Source of the DNA: Amycolatopsis marina
GTDB lineage: Bacteria; Actinomycetota; Actinomycetes; Mycobacteriales; Pseudonocardiaceae
NCBI RefSeq assembly: GCF_900111885.1
Contig: NZ_FOKG01000013.1
Location: forward strand, 1-64,000
Reading direction: 5' to 3'
Length of the DNA: 64,000 nt
The translations under genes and the position numbers were made by a program. This document shows, one piece after another, positions 51,588 through 59,483 of this stretch. Numbering within the stretch: the first letter of the stretch is position 1; the number at the start of each line of letters is the position of its first letter. Below the pieces are notes generated by a model. That model was given only the letters and a program-made list of their open reading frames with translations. It made no database searches and was not told the DNA's origin.

Positions 51588-53288
51588 CTAGCGGATCCGG
51601 GGCACGATCCGGGTCACCGGGCCGTCGGCCGATGTCCCGGACCGGGACAACCAGCCCTCGATCTCGTGTTGCACGGACTTCAGTGTCGGCCGGTTGCGCG
51701 GTTCCGGATCGAGCGACGCGATCAGCAGCCGGGCATGCACGCTGCGGCGCGGGAGCCGGGACGGCGGTTCCGCCCGCGCGGCGGCCATGAGTGCCGCCAT
51801 CGGGGTCTCCCGCGTCCCCCTCGGCGGGGTGCCGGACAGGGCATAGCTGACGGTCGCGGCCAGCTGCCAGGCATCGGAGGCCGGGCTGGCCGCGGCCCCG
51901 GCCGCTGTCTCCGGCGCGACGTAGTCCGGGGTGCCGATCATCATTCCGGTGGCGGTCATCGTGGAGTCGCCCTTGCTGCGGGCGATACCGAAGTCGATCA
52001 GGTGCGCCAGCCCCGCCGGGTCGAGGATGATGTTGGACGGTTTGACGTCCCGGTGCAGCACGCCCTTGTCGTGGGCGGCGGAGAGCGCTCCGGCCATCGT
52101 CGCCCACAGCCTGCCTGCCGCGATGTCGTCCAGCGCGCCCGCGGAGTCCACGACGGTGGCCAGCGGCTGCCCCTGCAGGTACTCCATCACGAGCGCGAGC
52201 CCGTCCGGCTCCTCGACCAGGTCGTACACCCGCACACAGTTGGGGTGGTTCAGCGCCGCGAGCGCCCGCGCCTCGCGCTGCATGCGCTCCTCGGTGTCCC
52301 GGTCGGGAGCGTGCGCGATCTTCAGCGCCACGGTGCGGCCGAGCTGGTTGTCCACGGCCTCCCACACGGTGCCGAAGCCCCCGTGGCCGAGCCTGCGGAC
52401 GCGGCGGTAGCGGCTGCTGCCCGACTGCCCCGCTCCGGGCGGCAACGGCACCGGGCCCGGGGCGGCCGCGAGCGCGGCGGGCGCCACCGAGGTCGGCGGG
52501 TACTGCTTCGGGGGCTGCGGCGGCGGTGCGGGCTCGGGCTCCGGTGGCACGTAGGGCGGCGGCTGGGGGCGTTCCGGTGGCCGCTCCGGCTGCTGCTCCG
52601 AGCGCTTGATTGCGCTCCAGCTCGGTGGGCCGATCAGCGCGACCGGGATGATGCCGAGCACCGTGATCGGCAGGAAGCCGAGCCAGAGGTGCACAGCCGT
52701 ATTGGCCTCGACCGGCACGGAGAGGAAGAACAGTGCGACGAAGGAGCCCCAGAAGAAGCGGCCCGGCCAGCTGGGCCCGCGGCGGAACGCGGAGCGCGCC
52801 TGCAGCGCGATGAACAGCAGGGCCAGCAGCGGAAGACCGACCAGCGCACCCAGGTAGTAGCCATAGGCGAGCGCGTCGTTCGACGGGTAGAACAGCACCT
52901 CGTAGACGTTCTGCCCGCCGCCGAGGTACTCCGACTGAACTCCGACGAAACCGCACAACTCCGTCTTCAGCGAGTCGCCGTTGCCGCCGAGCCCGGTCGG
53001 ATCACCGGAGAACGCCGCCCGGTAGATCCCGGAGATGCCGTTCATCAGGAGTAGTGGCAGCAGCAACACGAAGAGCACGGCGATTCCGGCGAACACGGAG
53101 ATCGTCACCGCGTTGTAGCGGTTGCCGGTGCCCTTGCGGATGATCGCGACGGTCACCGCGCCGAGTACCGGGAAGAGAGCGATCAGCGCCCCGGCGGTGC
53201 TGGTCGCCCACACCCAGTCCCCAGGGCAGAAACCCGGGGCGAAGAGCTCATAGGCCAGCACCAGCAACGAGCTCGCGAATGAATCCAC
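51588..53288 (-). CDS. Serine/threonine protein kinase with N-terminal membrane domain
   Basis: 566 residues in a reversed order compared with PknB-type kinases. Residues 1-230 carry about five membrane spans (around 30-50, 63-85, 145-165, 180-195, 203-225) with a loop of some 60 residues. A Pro/Gln-rich linker spans 230-300. A complete Hanks-type kinase domain then runs to the C-terminus: LGHGGFGTVWEA, VALKIA, VLHRDVKPSNIIL, LIDFGIARSKGDS and GTPDYVAPE. All catalytic residues are present, so it should be active in the cytoplasm, controlled by the membrane part. No PASTA repeats or phosphatase gene nearby. Confidence 0.9.
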   Translation of the reverse strand: MDSFASSLLVLAYELFAPGFCPGDWVWATSTAGALIALFPVLGAVTVAIIRKGTGNRYNAVTISVFAGIAVLFVLLLPLLLMNGISGIYRAAFSGDPTGLGGNGDSLKTELCGFVGVQSEYLGGGQNVYEVLFYPSNDALAYGYYLGALVGLPLLALLFIALQARSAFRRGPSWPGRFFWGSFVALFFLSVPVEANTAVHLWLGFLPITVLGIIPVALIGPPSWSAIKRSEQQPERPPERPQPPPYVPPEPEPAPPPQPPKQYPPTSVAPAALAAAPGPVPLPPGAGQSGSSRYRRVRRLGHGGFGTVWEAVDNQLGRTVALKIAHAPDRDTEERMQREARALAALNHPNCVRVYDLVEEPDGLALVMEYLQGQPLATVVDSAGALDDIAAGRLWATMAGALSAAHDKGVLHRDVKPSNIILDPAGLAHLIDFGIARSKGDSTMTATGMMIGTPDYVAPETAAGAAASPASDAWQLAATVSYALSGTPPRGTRETPMAALMAAARAEPPSRLPRRSVHARLLIASLDPEPRNRPTLKSVQHEIEGWLSRSGTSADGPVTRIVPRIR

Positions 53289-53496
53289 CCCTCGCTCCCT
53301 CGCTGTCGCCGGTCCGGCCGATCCGATCGAACGCGTGCCGCGTCACACGGTCACGCCGCCACACAGTATGGCGCGTGGCCTACTGGCGGGGTTGCCCGGC
53401 CGTCAGGTTGGACACGTCTACGCAACCCTCGCGGCTCGAGCGCACACGGTTCATGATGAGGCGAGCAGACCGCTCGATGCCGTAGGAGGAGAGCCG

Positions 53497-55377
53497 ATGG
53501 GTGCGTACGCCGAGACCTTCCGCCACAGCCTGGAGGATCCGGAGGGTTTCTGGCTGGAGGCGGCGAAGGCGATCGACTGGACCCGGCCCCCGACCCGGGC
53601 ACTGGACGACAGCGCCGCCCCGCTCTACCGGTGGTTCCCGGACGGGGAGCTGAACACGTCGTACAACGCGCTCGACCGGCATGTGGCGGCCGGGCACGGC
53701 GGGCGGACCGCGCTGATCTACGACTCACCGGTGACCGGAGCGAAAAAGCGGTTCAGCTACGCGGAGCTACTGGACCAGGTCGCCCGGTTCGCCGGTGCGC
53801 TGACCTCGCTCGGAGTCACCAAGGGCGACCGGGTGATCATCTACCTGCCGATGGTGCCCGAGGCCGTGATCGCGATGCTGGGCTGCGCCCGGATCGGAGC
53901 CGTGCACTCGGTGGTGTTCGGCGGCTTCGCGCCGAAGGAGCTGGCGGCCAGGGTCGAGGACGCCGAGCCGAAGGTGATCGTGGCCGCGTCCTGCGGAATC
54001 GAGCCCACCAGGGTGGTGGAGTACAAGCCGATCATCGATGCGGCACTGGCGACGACGGAGCACCAGCCCGACCGGGTGGTCGTGCTGCAGCGCGACGCCG
54101 CACGGGCCGACCTCGGTGAACGTGACCTGGACTGGGCCGGGCTGATGCACGATGCCGAGCCCGTGGCCCCGGTTACGGTGGCCGCGACCGACCCGCTCTA
54201 CGTGCTCTACACCTCCGGCACGACGGGCAAGCCGAAGGGCGTCGTGCGCGACACCGGTGGGCACGCGGTCGCGCTGACGTGGTCCCTGCGCAACGTCTAC
54301 GGCATCCAGCCCGGTGACATCTGGTGGACGGCGTCCGACGTCGGCTGGGTCGTCGGTCACTCCTACATCGTCTACGCGCCGTTGCTGCTGGGCGCGACGA
54401 CCGTGCTGTACGAGGGGAAGCCGGTAGGCACCCCGGACGCGGGCGCGTTCTGGCGGGTCATCGCCGAGCACGGGGTGAAGGCGCTGTTCACCGCGCCCAC
54501 CGCGCTCAGGGCGGTCAAGAAGGTGGACCCGGACGCGGCCGAGCTCGCCAAGTACGACCTTTCCCGCTTCGGCACGCTGTTCCTCGCGGGGGAACGGCTG
54601 GATCCCGAGACCTACCACTGGGCGCGCGACACCCTCGGCGTGCCCGTCATCGACCACTGGTGGCAGACGGAAACAGGTTGGCCGATCTCGGCCAACCCGC
54701 GTGGCCTCGAACCGCTGCCGGTCAAACCGGGCTCGTCGACCGTGCCGATGCCGGGCTGGGACGTGCGGATCCTGGACCAGAGCGGCGAGGAACTCCCGGC
54801 AGGGCAGGAGGGCGCGATCGCGATCCGGCTGCCGCTGCCACCTGGGGCGCTGCCGACGCTGTGGGGCGACGACGAGCGCTATGTGGAGGCCTACCTGTCG
54901 CGCTACCCCGGCTACTACCTCACCGGGGATTCCGGGTATCGGGACGCCGACGGCTACCTGTTCGTCATGGGCCGTACCGACGACGTGATCAATGTGGCGG
55001 GGCACCGGTTGTCGACCGGATCGATGGAGGCGGTGCTCGCCGCCCATCCGGCGGTGGCCGAGTGCGCCGTGATCGGTGTGCGCGATCAGCTCAAAGGTCA
55101 GCTGCCGCGTGGTTTCGTCGTCCTTAAGTCCGGTGTGGACATTGAAGAGAAGGTGCTTCGGGACGAGCTGGTCGCCGCGGTGCGCGCGGACATCGGTCCG
55201 GTCGCGGCGTTCCGGGACGTCGCCGTGGTGGACGCGCTGCCGAAGACCCGCTCCGGCAAGATCCTGCGCAGGACGATGCGCGGGATCGCCGACGGCCGGG
55301 ACGAGCCGGTGCCGTCCACCATCGAGGACCCGGCGGTGCTCGACGCGCTCCGCGAGGTGTTGCGCGGACCGGCCTGA
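53497..55377 (+). CDS. Acyl-CoA synthetase of the propionyl-/acetyl-CoA synthetase family
   Basis: 626 residues from ATG 53497 with AGGAGGAGAG upstream. Adenylate-forming enzyme with the ACS N-terminal domain (FRHSLEDPEGFWLEAAKAID), P-loop LYVLYTSGTTGKPKGVVRDT, IWWTASDVGWVVGHSYIVYA, VIDHWWQTETGWPI and the acetylatable Lys in LPKTRSGKILRR. The VRDTGG segment and length match PrpE/ACSS3 (propionate) more than Acs. Makes acyl-CoA from short-chain acids and ATP. Stands alone, followed by three copies of the palindrome. Confidence 0.93.
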   Translation: MGAYAETFRHSLEDPEGFWLEAAKAIDWTRPPTRALDDSAAPLYRWFPDGELNTSYNALDRHVAAGHGGRTALIYDSPVTGAKKRFSYAELLDQVARFAGALTSLGVTKGDRVIIYLPMVPEAVIAMLGCARIGAVHSVVFGGFAPKELAARVEDAEPKVIVAASCGIEPTRVVEYKPIIDAALATTEHQPDRVVVLQRDAARADLGERDLDWAGLMHDAEPVAPVTVAATDPLYVLYTSGTTGKPKGVVRDTGGHAVALTWSLRNVYGIQPGDIWWTASDVGWVVGHSYIVYAPLLLGATTVLYEGKPVGTPDAGAFWRVIAEHGVKALFTAPTALRAVKKVDPDAAELAKYDLSRFGTLFLAGERLDPETYHWARDTLGVPVIDHWWQTETGWPISANPRGLEPLPVKPGSSTVPMPGWDVRILDQSGEELPAGQEGAIAIRLPLPPGALPTLWGDDERYVEAYLSRYPGYYLTGDSGYRDADGYLFVMGRTDDVINVAGHRLSTGSMEAVLAAHPAVAECAVIGVRDQLKGQLPRGFVVLKSGVDIEEKVLRDELVAAVRADIGPVAAFRDVAVVDALPKTRSGKILRRTMRGIADGRDEPVPSTIEDPAVLDALREVLRGPA

Positions 55378-55399
55378 GTCCGCGCGGCCCGCACACGCG

Positions 55400-55513
55400 C
55401 ACTTTCCCGGGAAAGTGGGCCTCCGAAACTCGCACTTTCCCGGGAAAGTGCGCCCGCGTTAAGCCCGGAGCTGGGGGCGGAGCAGCCGCGCGCGGCACTT
55501 TCCCGGGAAAGTG
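55400..55513. repeat. 18-bp palindrome family, copies 8, 9 and 10
   Basis: Identical copies at 55400-55417, 55433-55450 and 55496-55513 (steps of 33 and 63 bp). The first starts 22 bases after the acyl-CoA synthetase stop codon. It is the densest cluster in the window. Confidence 0.95.
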
Positions 55514-55580
55514 GGCGGGTGGGGTACGGGCGCCCCTCGACGGACGAGTACTCCAATTGGCGGATTTCCCCGGAACGAGA

Positions 55581-55595
55581 TTGGTCTATACCTTT
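55581..55595 (+). promoter_or_regulatory. DasR-like operator (dre) before the hexosaminidase
   Basis: TTGGTCTATACCTTT differs by one base in the core from the GntR-family DasR consensus half-site pair (TGGTCTAGACCA) that controls chitin and N-acetylglucosamine genes in streptomycetes. It lies 34 bp before the GTG start of a GH20 enzyme that releases N-acetylglucosamine, which fits the function. Confidence 0.65.
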
Positions 55596-55628
55596 ACGGG
55601 TCTCCTCACCCCGTATCGGAGGTGTTCT

Positions 55629-57251
55629 GTGCGTAAGCGCATACCCGTGACCAGCCTGCTCGCCGCGGCGACGCTGGGTCTTTCCACCCTCGGCCTGTCG
55701 GCTGGGATGGGCACCGCGGCGGCGACCCCGCCGACGTCGTCCACGGCGTCACACGGCCAGCAGAGCTTGTCGGACGTGATCCCGGCACCCGTCGAGGCCA
55801 AGTCCAACCCCAGGGCCGACTTCTGGCTCAGTCCGTTCACCCACATCCGCACCCAGCCCGGCTCGGCGGAGGCCAAACAGGTCGGCAAGTACCTCGCGAG
55901 CACCCTGCGCCCCGCCACCGGATACCCCCTTCCGGTGACCTCGGCGAAGCACTCCTTCCTGCCGAGTATCTCGTTGCAACTGGGCAAGACCGACCCTCGC
56001 GTCGGCGACCAGGGGTACCAGCTCGACGTGACCAAACGCGGCGTGACCATCAAGGCCAACACCGCCGACGGCCTGTTCTCCGGCGCGCAGACCCTGCGTC
56101 AGCTGCTGCCCGCGCAGATCGCCGCGGACTCCCCGCAGCCGCGGATCTGGAAGGTGCCGGGCGGCAGCATCGTGGACTACCCGCGGTTCGAGTTCCGGGG
56201 CGCGATGCTGGACCTCGCCCGCCACTTCCACGAGCCGGACGAGATCAAGGCCTACATCGACCACATCGCCGCGTACAAGATCAACTACCTGCACCTGCAC
56301 CTGACCGACGACCAGGGCTGGCGCATTCAGATCGACAGCTGGCCGGACCTCACCACGAAGAGCGGCGGCCCCGGCACCGGCGTCGACGGCGAAGGCCCTG
56401 GCTTCCTGACCAAGGCCGAGTACGCCGACCTGAACGCCTACGCCGCGTCCCGGCACATCACGATCATCCCGGAGATCGACATGCCGGGGCACACCAACGC
56501 CGCTCAGCACGCCTATGCCGAACTGAACTGTGACGGGGTCGCGGTGCCACCGCGCACCGACATCGAGGTCGGCTACAGCTCGCTGTGCATCGACTCGGAG
56601 ATCACGTACACCTTCGTCGAGGACGTCATCCGCGAGCTAGCCGAGATGACCCCCGGCCCGTACCTGCACATCGGCGGGGACGAGGCGCACGCCACCACGG
56701 ACGAGGACTACAAGAAGTTCATGGACCGGGTCATGCCGATGGTCGCCAAGTACGGCAAGACCATCTACGGCTGGGACGAGATCATGCAGGTGGACCCGCC
56801 CACCTCGGCCGTTGGGCAGTTCTGGGACACCGACGGCCAGGACGCCGACGTCGCGGAGGCGGTCGCCAGGGGCAACAAGATCGTGCTCTCCCCGGCGAAC
56901 AAGGCCTACCTGGACATGAAGTACAACGAGAACACCCGGCTCGGACTGAAGTGGGCGGGCTTCGTCGAGGTGCAGGACGCCTACGACTGGAACCCGGGCA
57001 GCCACGTCCAGGACGTGCCGGAATCCGGGGTACTCGGGGTGGAAGCTCCACTGTGGTCGGAGACGCTGCGGACACTCGACGACATCGAGTACATGGCGTT
57101 CCCGAGGCTGCCCGCGATCGCGGAGCTCGGCTGGTCCACTGAGGCGAGCCACGACTGGGAGTCGTTCCGGCAGCGGCTCGGCGCGCAGGGACCGCGCTGG
57201 GAACAGCAGGACATCAACTTCTACCGCTCCCCACAGGTCGACTGGCAGTAA
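55629..57251 (+). CDS. Secreted beta-N-acetylhexosaminidase (GH20)
   Basis: 540 residues from GTG 55629 (GGAGG upstream). The signal peptide ends near residue 35 (AATPPTSST region). A GH20b beta domain follows (SLSDVIPAPVEAKSNP, YQLDVTKRGVTIKANTADG, LFSGAQTLRQLLP), and then the catalytic barrel: FEFRGAMLDLARHFHEPDEI, YLHLHLTDDQGWRIQI, IIPEIDMPGHTNAA, YLHIGGDEAH with the catalytic Asp-Glu pair, YGWDEIMQ and GVEAPLWSETLRT. Releases terminal GlcNAc from chitin oligomers or wall fragments. Likely under DasR-type control. Confidence 0.95.
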   Translation: MRKRIPVTSLLAAATLGLSTLGLSAGMGTAAATPPTSSTASHGQQSLSDVIPAPVEAKSNPRADFWLSPFTHIRTQPGSAEAKQVGKYLASTLRPATGYPLPVTSAKHSFLPSISLQLGKTDPRVGDQGYQLDVTKRGVTIKANTADGLFSGAQTLRQLLPAQIAADSPQPRIWKVPGGSIVDYPRFEFRGAMLDLARHFHEPDEIKAYIDHIAAYKINYLHLHLTDDQGWRIQIDSWPDLTTKSGGPGTGVDGEGPGFLTKAEYADLNAYAASRHITIIPEIDMPGHTNAAQHAYAELNCDGVAVPPRTDIEVGYSSLCIDSEITYTFVEDVIRELAEMTPGPYLHIGGDEAHATTDEDYKKFMDRVMPMVAKYGKTIYGWDEIMQVDPPTSAVGQFWDTDGQDADVAEAVARGNKIVLSPANKAYLDMKYNENTRLGLKWAGFVEVQDAYDWNPGSHVQDVPESGVLGVEAPLWSETLRTLDDIEYMAFPRLPAIAELGWSTEASHDWESFRQRLGAQGPRWEQQDINFYRSPQVDWQ

Positions 57252-57258
57252 CCACCGT

Positions 57259-57298
57259 CCCCAGACCGGGAATTCGTCGACGAATTCCCGGTCTGGGG
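57259..57298. terminator. 40-bp perfect palindrome between convergent genes
   Basis: Two 20-base arms, perfectly complementary, start seven bases after the GH20 stop and end three bases before the convergent DUF779 stop. It would serve both strands. Confidence 0.85.
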
Positions 57299-57301
57299 CA
57301 C

Positions 57302-57688
57302 TCAGCCGGCGGTGGGGCCGTCCAAATCGGCCACCTCGGCGTCGGTGAGCAGGCGGGAACGGATCAGGAACCGCACGCCCTCCGGCGCCTCCAGGGAGAA
57401 CCCGCTCCCCCTGCCGGACACCACGTCGATGGTCAGGTGCGTGTGCCGCCAGTACTCGAACTGCGGACCGGACATCCACACCGGAACATCGGCGATCCCG
57501 GGCACCACCAGATCACCGAGGTGCACGTCGGCCGCGCCCGTGCGGAACTCGCCGTGCGGGTAACACATCGGCGCGCTGCCATCACAGCAACCGCCGGACT
57601 GGTGGAACATGACCGGGCCGTGCTGCTTTACGAGCCGCCGCAGCAGCTCGGCCGCGGCCTCCGTCAGGTCGACCCGCCTTGCCCTCAT
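57302..57688 (-). CDS. DUF779 family protein
   Basis: 128 residues from ATG 57688. DUF779 pattern: LLRRLVKQHGPVMFHQSGGC, CDGSAPMCYPHGEF, DVPVWMSGPQFEYWRHTHLT and EAPEGVRFLIRSRLLTDAEV. The Cys/His residues (CCDGSAPMC, H) could hold a metal. No activity is established; the family is typically encoded directly with ExaC/AdhB-type aldehyde dehydrogenases, as here, where it follows the dehydrogenase on the same strand with two palindromes between. Confidence 0.9.
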   Translation of the reverse strand: MRARRVDLTEAAAELLRRLVKQHGPVMFHQSGGCCDGSAPMCYPHGEFRTGAADVHLGDLVVPGIADVPVWMSGPQFEYWRHTHLTIDVVSGRGSGFSLEAPEGVRFLIRSRLLTDAEVADLDGPTAG

Positions 57689-57710
57689 CACGTCCGCCTT
57701 CCCTTCCTCG

Positions 57711-57791
57711 CACTTTCCCGGGAAAGTGCGAGGCCGCTTGCGGGCACGTCCAGGTCACCGGCTTGCCCCATCGCACTTTCCCGGGAAAGTG
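57711..57791. repeat. 18-bp palindrome family, copies 11 and 12
   Basis: Identical copies at 57711-57728 and 57774-57791, exactly 63 bp apart, filling the gap between the aldehyde dehydrogenase (3' end) and the DUF779 gene. Confidence 0.95.
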
Positions 57792-57843
57792 CGATACCGC
57801 GCGTGCGCAACTACGACACCTCGTGGCGGAAGTGCGCCGCCGA

Positions 57844-59367
57844 TCAGAAGAAGCCCAGCGCCTGGTCGGAGTAGCTGACCAGCATGTTCTTCGTCTGCTG
57901 GTAGTGATCCAGCATCATCTTGTGGTTCTCCCTGCCGATGCCGGAGGCCTTGTAACCGCCGAAGGCCGCGTGCGCGGGGTAGGCGTGGTAGTTGTTCACC
58001 CACACCCGGCCCGCCTGGATGTCACGGCCCGCGCGGTAGGCGACGTTGCCGTCGCGCGACCAGACACCCGCGCCGAGCCCGTACAGGGTGTCGTTGGCGA
58101 TCTTCAGCGCGTCGTCGTAGTCGTCGAACCTGGTCACCGACACCACGGGCCCGAAGATCTCCTCCTGGAAGATCCGCATCTTGTTATCGCCCTCGAAGAT
58201 CGTCGGCTGCACGTAGTAGCCACCGGAGAGCTCGCCGCCGAGGTCCACCCGCTCGCCGCCGGTGAGCACCTTCGCGCCCTCCTGCCTGCCGATGTCGATG
58301 TAGGACAGGATCTTCTCCAGCTGATCGTTGGAGGCCTGCGCGCCGATCTGCGTCTCGGTGTCCAGCGGATGGCCCTGCTTGATCCGCTTCGTCCGCTCGA
58401 CGACATCGCCGAGGAACCGGTCGTAGATCCCGGACTGCACCAGTGCTCTGGACGGACAGGTGCACACCTCGCCCTGGTTCAGCGCGAACAGCGTGAAGCC
58501 CTCCTGTGCCTTGTCGTAGAAGGCGTCGTCGGCCGCCGCGACGTCGTCGAAGAAGATGTTCGGGCTCTTGCCGCCGAGCTCCACCGTGACCGGGATGATG
58601 TTCTCGCTGGCGTACTGCAGGATCAGCCTGCCGGTGGTGGTCTCCCCGGTGAAGGCGACCTTGCGCACCCGGGGGCTGGAGGCCAGCGGCTTGCCCGCCT
58701 CCACGCCGAAGCCGTTGACGACGTTCAGCACGCCGGGCGGGATCAGGTCGCCGATCAGCGAGAGCAGGACGTGGATCGAGGCCGGGGTCTGCTCCGCGGG
58801 CTTGAGCACGATGGCGTTGCCCGCCGCGAGTGCGGGTGCGAGCTTCCAGGTGGCCATGAGCAGCGGAAAGTTCCACGGGATGATTTGGCCGACCACCCCG
58901 AGCGGCTCCTGGAAGTGGTAGGCCACGGTGTTCGCGTCGATCTGCGAGATGCCACCCTCCTGGGCACGCAGCGCACCGGCGAAGTACCGGAAGTGATCGA
59001 TGGCGAGCGGGATGTCGGCGGCAAGGGTCTCCCGGACCGGCTTGCCGTTCTCCCAGCTCTCGGCGACCGCGATCCGCTCGAGGTTCTGCTCCATCCGGTC
59101 GGCGATCCGGAGCAGGACGTTCGCCCGCTCGTCGGCCGACGTCCGGCCCCACGCGGGCGCCGCCCCCTCCGCGGCGTCCAGGGCTCGTTCGACGTCGTCG
59201 GCCGTACCGCGGGCGATCTCGGTGAAGGGCTGCCCGGTGATCGGGGTGGGGTTCTCGAAGTACTGCCCCTTCGCGGGCGGCACGTACTCGCCGCCGATGA
59301 AGTGGTCGTAGCGAGGCGCGTAGTCGACGACGCTGCCTTCGGTGTTGGGTGCCGCGTACCTGGCCAT
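57844..59367 (-). CDS. NAD-dependent aldehyde dehydrogenase (ExaC/acetaldehyde type)
   Basis: 507 residues from ATG 59367. Key elements: IIPWNFPLLMATWKLAPALA (NAD site), VTVELGGKSPNIFFDD with the general-base Glu, NQGEVCTCPSRALV with the catalytic Cys, EEIFGPVVSV and the C-terminal NNYHAYPAHAAFGGYKASG. It oxidises acetaldehyde or similar aldehydes to acids. Coupled to DUF779 downstream and to a divergent GAF-domain regulator, a recurring actinobacterial set for alcohol and aldehyde oxidation. Confidence 0.95.
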   Translation of the reverse strand: MARYAAPNTEGSVVDYAPRYDHFIGGEYVPPAKGQYFENPTPITGQPFTEIARGTADDVERALDAAEGAAPAWGRTSADERANVLLRIADRMEQNLERIAVAESWENGKPVRETLAADIPLAIDHFRYFAGALRAQEGGISQIDANTVAYHFQEPLGVVGQIIPWNFPLLMATWKLAPALAAGNAIVLKPAEQTPASIHVLLSLIGDLIPPGVLNVVNGFGVEAGKPLASSPRVRKVAFTGETTTGRLILQYASENIIPVTVELGGKSPNIFFDDVAAADDAFYDKAQEGFTLFALNQGEVCTCPSRALVQSGIYDRFLGDVVERTKRIKQGHPLDTETQIGAQASNDQLEKILSYIDIGRQEGAKVLTGGERVDLGGELSGGYYVQPTIFEGDNKMRIFQEEIFGPVVSVTRFDDYDDALKIANDTLYGLGAGVWSRDGNVAYRAGRDIQAGRVWVNNYHAYPAHAAFGGYKASGIGRENHKMMLDHYQQTKNMLVSYSDQALGFF

Positions 59368-59389
59368 GAGCTGTACCGCCCTCCTGCTG

Positions 59390-59476
59390 CGTTGCACGAG
59401 TCCTGCTGGTGGCGGCGACAGTAAGGAGGGCAACGTTGCACGCACGTTGCAGGCTCGTGAGCGGCGTCACTACTGT
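59390..59476 (+). promoter_or_regulatory. CGTTGCA boxes and promoter of the GAF regulator
   Basis: CGTTGCA occurs at 59390-59396, 59434-59440 and 59445-59451; the last two are 11 bp apart, one helical turn, and the third overlaps a TTGCAG -35 box (59447-59452). After an 18-bp spacer comes TACTGT (59471-59476), seven bases before ATG 59484 with no Shine-Dalgarno, so the message is probably leaderless. The boxes are candidate sites for the regulator itself. Confidence 0.55.
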
Positions 59477-59483
59477 CGTTGAC

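Noticed and set aside
51541..52956. 471-codon second minus frame across the kinase gene
   Set aside because: Same strand as the kinase but in a different frame, with Arg/Ala-rich sequence; the kinase frame holds every catalytic motif.
55400..55513. Replication-origin iterons or an attachment site at the palindrome cluster
   Set aside because: Copies are scattered over 47 kb in ordinary gene gaps, with no replication or integrase gene nearby.
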